From the NCBI RefSeq assembly GCF_030463565.1, contig NC_134656.1, positions 4,140,501-4,204,500 of the forward strand: a stretch of 64,000 nt of DNA. Reading direction: 5' to 3'. The stretch comes from Pelecanus crispus. Taxonomy: Eukaryota; Chordata; Aves; Pelecaniformes; Pelecanidae. Positions 1 to 9,200 of this stretch are shown here, piece by piece; within the stretch, counting starts at the first letter, position 1; the number at the start of each line of letters is the position of its first letter. The position numbers and the translations under genes are program-made. The notes below the pieces were generated by a model. It was not told the origin of the DNA and did not search any database. It was given only the letters and a program-made list of their open reading frames with translations.

Positions 1-100
1 GAGTGAGACCAGAACCAGCCTTTTCCACAGCCAAGCACAGAAAGAGCCCTTTAACACAGGAGGATGAATTAGCAACAGTTCTCATCTCCTCCATCCTCAG

Positions 101-297
101 TGCTGCATCAGGTGAAGAGTGAGCTGCACACCCGCTGGGAGTCCAACCAGGACCTGCTGAGCAGCATCAGGGACCGGCTGGCGCAGCACAGCTCCCAGCT
201 GATGGATCTCCGCGATGCCCTCAACGAGGCTGTGAACAAAACCAGGCAGACAGAGGACTTGAACAGCCTGAACCGCAACAACCTGGAGGAGAGTCAG
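101..297 (+). CDS. LAMA5: LAMA5 coding exon, coiled coil
   Basis: It starts after an acceptor ending tcctcag with the last two bases of a split codon, and ends at CAG|gtagac in phase 0. The peptide ([19 protein letters not shown]...) is rich in charged and leucine heptads. It is the first exon visible; upstream bases 1-100 look like intron. Confidence 0.9.
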
Positions 298-3200
298 GTA
301 GACCTTCACCAGGTGGTCCCACACTGCCGTGCAGTGAGGGGGGGCCTACCCCAGCCCTGCCAGTGCCTAATCCTGTGTCTGTGTGTCTAGCAAAAGAGCC
401 GTGAACTCCAAAAGCAGCATGCGCTGGTACAGCAGACCTTGAGGATGGCCAAGGACTTCCTGGCCCAGGTCTCTGACTTCCTACAGAAGATGGAGAGTGC
501 AAAGGAGGTGAGTGATGGAGATAGTTTGGCATAGGCAGAGCACGAGGGGGTGGCAGCCCTCAGGAGTGACGTGTGTCCTTGCAGGCCTACGAGAAGCTGG
601 CAGCCCTGCTGGATGGGGCGAAGCTGCCCCTGACTGAGCGGGTCAAGAAGTTCTCCCCAGCCAGCAGCAAGATTCCCATCGTGGAGCAGGCAGAGGAGCA
701 TGCCCGGCTCCTGGATGAGCTCGCAAGGAACCTGTCCAGGTGAGGCACTGGTCTTGACATTTGGTAGTCAGGCCATCTCCTACCAGAGTTGGGGATGGGA
801 AACTGCAGCCCCACCATGGCAGGGGAGCAGGGGGGTGCCATCTCCAAAGCTTTACCTTGGAGAACACGTTGTGATGAGAAACCCAAAGGGGTTTGTCCAT
901 GGAGGCATGGGCAAGGCCCCAGCCTGAACCGTCTCCGTGGTCTTGATGGCTTCATCTTCCAACACAGCATTATCCAGGGCACAAACCAGGATGGCTTTAT
1001 CCAGCGGGCAATCGATGCTTCTAATGCCTACGCCAGCATCATTGAAGCTGTGAAAAAAGCCGAACGAGCAGCCCACGATGCTGATGAGGCAGCCAGCAAG
1101 GCTTTGATGGTATGTGCTGTGGGGAGCCCTGTGAAGATGAGCAAAATCCAAGCTCCTTCAACAGTCCTCCAGCTTTTCACACCCACACGTAGGGCTCTGC
1201 TGCCCCTTCCCTCTGACACTTGAATACTTTGTTCTGTGCCAGAGAGCAAGAGCCTCTGCCACAGCTGGGGCCAGACTCTGGGGGTTTGGGTGTCCCCATC
1301 ACACCTCAGCAGCACACCTCACTGCAGTTGTCTGAATGAACATTTTTGTGTGCAGTCAGGACCGGAGACTGGAATTCCTCTTCAGACTTGCAGGCAGTGC
1401 ATGTTTGTTTTGCAGAGTGTCATATCAGAAAATCTTGGGGCCATCTCTAAAGAGCTGAAGAGGAACAGCAGCAACCTGGAGGAGGCTGTGAGGAGAGAGC
1501 AGAGAAAACTCGGGGGTGAGAGGGGCTCCTTGCAGGGTGTGATGTGCTTTGGGCTGGACTGAGATCCAACACATAGCGTATGCATTTCTTTAATTGCAGC
1601 TATTAAAGGCACTCTGCAGACAGCAAAGGACAAGCTGGCTGACCTCCGTGTGAAGAAGGAGCAGCTCCTGAGCCAGCTCCAGTCTGTGCAGGACATGCTG
1701 GGCAGGGACCAAGGTTTGTCCTGGGATAGCTAGACTGGTTCTCTCTGCTCCCTTCCTCATGCCCAGGCTGTGACCCAAGGGTGCTTCCTCCCCACTCCTG
1801 GCCATTCCAGAGATTTTTCTCCATTCTTTCCAGAGGACACAAAAGAGATGATCCAGAATGCCAAAGAGGCAGCTGCCGAGGCCAACGAAACAGCTGCGAG
1901 AGTGGAAGATACCCTGAGCACCATGAAGAAGAATTTGGATGAGTGGAAAGACCAGTATGGAGACCTTCGAAATGAAGACCTGAACCAAGCAGTCCAGGAT
2001 GCCAGGAAATCTGGTGAGTGCTGAGCCAGCTGGGATGCTAGGGCTGAGTATGGCATGAGCCAGTGCATGGACAGATGTCCCCAGTGAGCTCTGTGCTTTT
2101 GGAGGCTGTGTTTTACAGCTCCTGGTCAAGAGCAGAGGGAGGTAGCAGCCAATACTGGGTCCTTTAAGTCCTGTCCCTTTATTTTTTTTCTCTCCCTGCA
2201 GCAGCTATATCACCTATACCTTTACTGCAGGAGATTGCATGCACTAGAGCATTTTCACAACCCCCCATCAAGGCTGCTGGATTTAGGGGATCATTCTGAC
2301 TCCACTCCCAGCTGCCGCTGCTTTGACTTGCATGTCTCAAAACTGCTTGAGCTTTATACCTCCCTTCCTCACTAACCTTTAAATCCCTGGCTCCTCTCCA
2401 ACCCCAGTGTCCAGCCTGGAAAGCACCATCCCGCTGCTGCTGGGGAAGCTGAGCAGCCTGGAGAACAGGAGGAACAAGAACGCCACTGTGTCGGAGAACA
2501 TCATGCGGATCCGGCAGCTCATCATGCAGGCGAGGAATGCCGCCAGCAAGGTAGGTTCATGGGAGGGTGAGGACTGTGCATGGGGTGCCGGCGGCTTGGG
2601 GTGAATGAGGGCTTACCTGAGGGTACTATGCAGATAGGAGGGGTATCTAGAAGAGCTCTGGGGCCACCAGGCAGGGTGTCTTTCTCATGGGAAGACTCCA
2701 GAAAATGCTTTGACTTGGTAGAGCTGGCAGTAACAAGAGAGGCAGCAGCAGTAGTTTCAGTGCCGTGGGTTTGGATTTCTCTCCCTCCAGGTGAAAGTTC
2801 CCATGAAGTTCAATGGCAGCTCAGGTGTGCAGGTCCGGATGCCCAGCAACCTGCAGGATTTGGCAGCCTATACATCCCTCAAATTCTACATCCAAAACCC
2901 TGAGCCCAGGAGCCGGCAGCGACGGCAGGATGGGACAGAGGAGGGGCGGTTCGTGTTGTACCTGGGCAGCCGGGAGGTGAGACGGAGCTGTGCGGCCAGG
3001 AGGAGGGCAGCAGGAGCCCGCGTTGGTAGCATCAGTGGGGGATCATGCCTGGACATCAGCCCCTCTCCCCTCGCCTGCTCCCTGAGTGTCCTTGTGGGGA
3101 ACACGAGCAGGCCCTGGGTGCAGCCATCAGCCTGGCTGGGAGTGGATGGGGAGAGCACTGCGAATGGGCGTGCTTGGCCAGTGCAGCCCTGGGAGCATCA

Positions 3201-6200
3201 GGGATAGCATCACCCAGTGCTCCTGCCTGTCCCGAATGCCAATGCGTGGCCCTGTCTCTCCCTGCATTCAGGCTGCTGGAGACTACCTGGGCGTCGTGCT
3301 CAAGGACCACAAAGTGCAGTGGGTCTACAAACTGGGTGATGAGGAACCGGCCTCCCTAACTGTTGATGAGGATATTGGAGAGCAGTTTGCCACCATCAGC
3401 ATCAACAGGTAGGAGACTGATGGGACACATCCCAAGGAAGTTCAGCGGGATACTGTCCCTGCAGTGGATGTGGGTGGTGCTATGCCCAAGCCCAGACAGG
3501 CCCTGAGCTTGCAGAGGTGATGCGGACTCTATCATCCATCCAGTCATCCCTAAATCATAGAATCATAGAATCGTTTAGGTTGGAAAAGCCCTCTAAGATC
3601 ATCCAGTCCAGCCATTAACCTAACACTACCAAGTCCACCACTAAACCAATTAAGGGGAGAGTAGCAATTTCATGTTTTCTGGCTTGGTGGCTGGATTATT
3701 TATAATGAAAGTAAAAACTAGGAATCATTAAGATTGGAAAGGACCTCTAAGATCATCAGTCCAATCATCAACCCAACACCACCATCCCCACTAAACCATG
3801 TCCCACAGTGCCACATCTACCCGTTTTTTGAACGCTTCCAGGGATGGGGACTCCACCACCTCTCTGGGCAGCCTGTTCCAATGCTTGACTACCCTTTCCC
3901 TGAAGAATTTTTTCCTAATATCCAATCTAAATCTCCCCTGGTGCAGCTTGAGCCCATGATGAACACTGAGATACCTCAAAAAAGCTAGCAGGGAGATGGT
4001 GTCTTACCAGGTCATGGAGGGTCTGGGTCCTGCAGGAGAGGAAAGATGAAGCTCATCATTGGAGGGTCCATTCAGCCTTGTGGCAGCGCTGATAACATAA
4101 GAGCTGACCCTTTTCAGCGCATTGCTGCTGTGGGGCTCCCCAGTGGGAGGTGCACCCCTTTTTGGTAGGGGTGCGCAGGGAGGCCCTTTGCTCAGGGAGG
4201 GCAGGGTTTGCTCCTCTTTGGGGGTCTCCCCTTGTCTTGACCATCCCTCCCTGTTGCAGGATCCTGCAGTACGGGCACATGTCAGTGATCGTGGAGAGGC
4301 AGACGGTGCACGAGACCAAGGGAGACGGTGTGGCCAAGGGGGAGCAGGGGCTGCTCAACCTTGACCCGCGCAACGTGGTCTTCTACGTGGGTGGCTACCC
4401 TTCTAGCTTCACGGTGAGACAGGCAGCAGGGAGGGAGGCTCGGTGTTCTAGGAGGTATCGGTGATACCTGCGGAGCTTCTTTGGGGGTGGGGGGAAACCC
4501 TTGATTTCCTGGGAAAACCAGGATCAAATTTGCCCTAACTGTCCGGTTTCATTCCCAGCCTCCTCCCACTTTGCGCTATCCCAACTACCGCGGGTGCCTG
4601 GAGCTGGACACACTGAACGAGGAGGTGGTGAGCCTGTACAACTTCCAGCGCACCTTCCAGGTGGATACCACTGCTGAGAAGCCCTGTGCAAGGTAGGGCA
4701 CCATGCCCAGGCTGGGGGCAGCTCTGGTCCATGGCGCTTACCCTGACCCTTGGCTGCCCCAGAGTGTGGCAGCTGGCTTTGGAGTGATGCCTTGGGCCTC
4801 TTCTTCTGTGGCTCAGGTCCAAGTCCACAGGAGACCCCTGGTTGACTGACGGCTCCTATTTTGATGGCACCGGTTATGCGGAGATCAAGTTTGAGAGCCA
4901 GTTTGGCACAACCAAGCGCTTCGAGCAGGAGATCCGGGTGGTCTCCTATAACGGCATCCTCTTCTTCCTGGAGAATCAGGCAGGTGCTTGCTCCCCTGGG
5001 GAGCCTTCACCCCTCAGCCAGTGGGCTAGGACAATCCCAGCCCCACTTGCAGGCATTCCCAGTTCAGGGCACCTGGGAGAAGAGGGCTTTGGAGATGGCA
5101 GTGCTACTTGGAGCAGTATTTCTGCGCTATTGTTAAAAGCCACAAGAGGGCTGGACCCAGACCTCACAGCAGAGGCAATTGCTTGTCTGGTGCTGGAGGG
5201 GGCTCCCTGAACTCCAAGAGCACCCACGCACAGACCCTCCGAGCTGGGCCAGGGTTCACTGGAGCAGGCAGTGCTGCAAGGAGCATTTCCAGCCTGCATG
5301 CCATCCCCATGCCCCAGAACAGGGCTGTTTGCAGATAAATCCCCAATAACTGTCACAGTGATGCGTTATGGCACCGGCAGTGGGACCTGCTCCCACTGGT
5401 GCTAAAGGGCAGGTTGGGGGAGAGTCCCGGCAGCACACTGGGCACCAGGACGTGGGGCTGAGTGTCCGTCCTGCCTCCTCCAGGGTCAGTTCCTGTGTCT
5501 GGCCATCCGGGACGGGAAGCTGGTGCTTTACTATGACTTCAGCACAGGCCTGGAGATGGCAAAACCCAGCAGCAACTCTTCCTCCCTCACCATCAGCAGT
5601 ACCACAAACAAAGCGGTAAGGGGGAACAGCCACCTGCCTGGCTCACTTGGTGGGCTTCTCATCCAGAGGGCATGGGGGACACCCAGACCCTTGGTTTTGG
5701 CAGGGGTGAGCTGCAAGAAGTTCTTTGACTAGAGCCATGAACCGGACACCTCAGGCTGGCCTCTGTGATGGACCTAATTGCCCCAGGCTGGCAGATCATT
5801 TTTCTCCTCTTGTCTCCAGATCCAGATTTTCCTCCTCAAAATGAATAACAAGAAGCGCATCCTGGTACGGCTGGAGCGCCTCACCATCTTCATGGTGGAG
5901 CAGGAGAACACCCTGGAGAACGCTGTCTCCTACTACCTGGGTGGTGTGCCCCCAGCTGTGCTGCCCCCCAGGTGGGTCCAGCCCACAGTGGGGTGGGACA
6001 GTCTGGTTCTTCCCCTCCAGTGTCCCTGGTGGTGGTCCTGGCCCTTTCTCAGCCACATCCAGGGCTGCTGGGGCCCTGCTGAAGCTCTGGGGAGAGATTT
6101 CCTCTTCCTGCCCATCACTGTGAACTGTTGAGGGTGGGACATCTCCATCTCTGGTGAGGGATGAGGTGCTGGTGGGTGTCACCGAGTCCTCCTTTGCTGT

Positions 6201-9200
6201 GCTGGGTGCTTTGCAGCAGCCTTGTGCCTGAAGCACTGGAGATACCTGTGGCCATCGTGGGTCCTTCCCGGGCACTCCATTTGAAGGGCTGCAGGGCCAG
6301 ATCCTGCCCAGGGCTGGATCCTGCCCGGGGCTGTCCTCATAACACTGCTTGCTTCTCCTGCAGCTTGAAAGCGCTCTTCCCCACGGGTGGGCCCATCCGG
6401 GGCTGCATGAAGGGCTTGAAGGCTCTTGGCAAATACGTTGACCTGAAGCGCATGAGCACCGTCGGCGTGAGCTACGGCTGCACCTCGGATCTCCTGGTAA
6501 GCACAAAGCCCTGGCAGCCTGGCCAGCGTGCTGGAGAAAGGGTCTGTTGGGGAAAGGGAGCACAGGACCCCCCAGGATCTCCCCTCATTCACACAGAAAC
6601 AAGCATAAAACCCCCAGGTCCTCAGTGCAGGGGGGTTGTGGCAAGGTGCTCCACGTGGGTGGCCATAGCACCAGCCAGACCAAGCAAGGATCTGAGTCAC
6701 CCTCCCAGCACCCCTGCGATGCCAGGGCTGGGCTCTCACCTCACCTCCATGGTGTCCCTTGCAGGTGGCTCGGTCAGTCAGCATCCACGGCCACGGCTAC
6801 CTGACCCTGGCCCTGAAGGATGTGCCAGGGCTACGGGACTTCTACAGCGGCTTCAGCTTCCGGACGAGCCAGCAGGAGGGGCTGCTCTACCACCACACCA
6901 CCCAGGTGAGCGCCTGCAGCCCCCCGGCTATCCCAGCAGCAGGGCAGAAACATCTCCTCCTGCTCTGGGGATGGTCCTGCTCCCCCTTGAGAAAGGGAGG
7001 GATTTTGATGGGGCCAGGGGGTGAATCCACAGTGAAATCTGCACCCTGAGCTCCTGGAGGGTGGTAGGGAAATGGGCCCTTCTTTGGGGTTCAGCTGCTG
7101 AGCAGCAATGGGGCGATGCTTTCCGCAGGAGGGGACGTGCCAGGTGTCCCTCCAGAGTGGCCAGCTGACCTTGAACCTGCTGGAAACCAAAGTCACCACT
7201 GAAAATGCCTATGCAGATGACAGGGCCCACTACGTGGCCTTCTACAGCGATGCCCGTGGGTACGTGTCCTGGCGGTGTGTGGGAGGTGGCGGGCTGATGG
7301 CCACAGGGACCCCCTCAGCTCACGCTGCTCATCCCCCGCAGGGTCCGGCTGTACGTGGATGATGAGCTGCAAGACACTGCAGCGGGCACTGGGTCCAGCC
7401 GGCGTCAGCGACGGCAGGATGGGCGGCCACTCTTCCAGCTTGGGGGTTCACCAGAGCCGGGTGCCCTCAGCAACCTCACTGGCTGCATCGGGAATGTCTT
7501 CGTGAAGCGGTGAGCATTGCCATGCTACTTCCCAGAGAGCAGGGCTCAGCCCCTTCCTGCCTCCTGGCTGGCCTGGTGACAGGGAACCCTTCTCCTCATG
7601 CATAGGGTGTCAGAGCCACAGCTGGTGGTGGACCTGCAGCAGAACGTGGAGAGCATCAACGTCACCATGAGCTGTCCTTGGGGCGAGCAGCCACAGCAGC
7701 TCAGAATCACTCCGAAGAAGGACAGGCGGAAACCCAAGGTACCAGCTGCTGCTGAAACTCCCCACAACCTCCTCCCCATCCTCCTCAGATGCCACCGTTG
7801 CCCCCTTGCTGAGCACCTCTGACCTGTGACGGGATGCTCCCCTCACTCCATTCCTTGGTGCGTCTTGCGTAGGTGCCGGGCAAGCCTGCCTCAAAGGACC
7901 GCCGCCACGATCGGAATGGGCTCTGCCGGCTGCACCCACAGCCCCACGCAGCCGCGGGCACCTTTCGCTTTGGTGGTGCCCCAAGCAGTCGCTGGGAGTT
8001 CGAGGAGATCCCAGCCTCCTTTGGCTGGAGGTGAGGCTCACCCCACACCCACCCCACACAAGCTCAGCCCTGGGGACCACCGCTTGGAGCGCAGGGTGCT
8101 CCCATCACCCCCCTGTCCCTGCAGGTCCTATTTCTCCCTGGAGGTGAAGCTGAACTCCTCCAGCGGGCTGCTCTTCTATGTGGCGGGCAAGCAGGGCACC
8201 TTCATGGCTCTCTTCATCGCCAACGGGCGCTTTGTCTTCCTGGTGGACATCGGCAAGCGCCGGCTGCGCATCCGCAGCAAAGACAAGTACCATGACGGGC
8301 AGTGGCACACGGTGAGCGGAGGGTGGGGGCTCAGCAGGACCTCCTTGAGCCGCGTTGCTCCCGTGAGGCCCCCATCACCGGGCGGCCGTGCAGGGGTTGA
8401 CTCGCTGCAGCCCTGGTCTGGGCATCGCTTGCTGATCGCACACGGGCCACCTGCGGTCCCACGGGAGCAAAGGGGACAAGGGGACAGCAAAAACACAGCC
8501 AGGGCTGGCTGAACCTCCGAGCTGAGGTCTCCCTTCCCTGGGTGCAGCCCTGGGGCTCCTCCCAACCCAGGAAGCCCCCAGCCCCAGCGCTGACCTTTGG
8601 TCCTTGCAGGTTTTCTTCAGCAGAGACCAGGGCCGAGCCCAGCTGGTCATTGACGGGCTGCGAGCCCAGGATGCTGCAGTGGCCACGGTGGGGCTCTTTG
8701 TGGCCCGGACCCCCTTGTATGTGGGGGGCATCCCAGCTGGAAAAGCCAAGGCTCACATACCGGTAAGGGCTTGGTGGTCCCATGGCATCACCCTGTCTCG
8801 GCCAGTTCCCAGTCCCGTGGCATTGCCCCGTGCCTGCCTGGTTTTGGCCCTGCCGCCCTCACTGTAGTGGCCGCTCTCCACAGGTTGCGTCGGCCTCCAG
8901 CTTCGATGGCTGCCTGAGGAACCCACAGCTGGACGGGAGGCCCCTGGCTCCCCCCTCACGCACCTTCGGGGTGACACCGTGCTACGAGGGCGCGCTGGAG
9001 AGCGGGGTTTTCTTCGCTGCGGATGGCGGGTCCGTCGTCCTAGGTACCCCACAGCAGCCTGGACTGGCTCCCACGGCCCTGGGACTGGGAGGGACGCGTC
9101 TCAGGGGAGGTCCCTTGTCCCCCTCCTCACCAGTAGCGTTTCTCTTCCAGCTGATGCAGTGGCAACCGAGCAGGACTTGGAGGTGACACTGGAGCTCCGT

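Noticed and set aside
3791-3979. Minus-strand frame with [20 protein letters not shown]
   Set aside because: This is the decayed coding end of the CR1 element, not a host gene. The same peptide recurs at 48782-48997.
5796-7024. Long frames overlapping LAMA5 LG2-LG3 (255 and 287 codons)
   Set aside because: They run through clear introns and are shadows of the LAMA5 exons in other frames.
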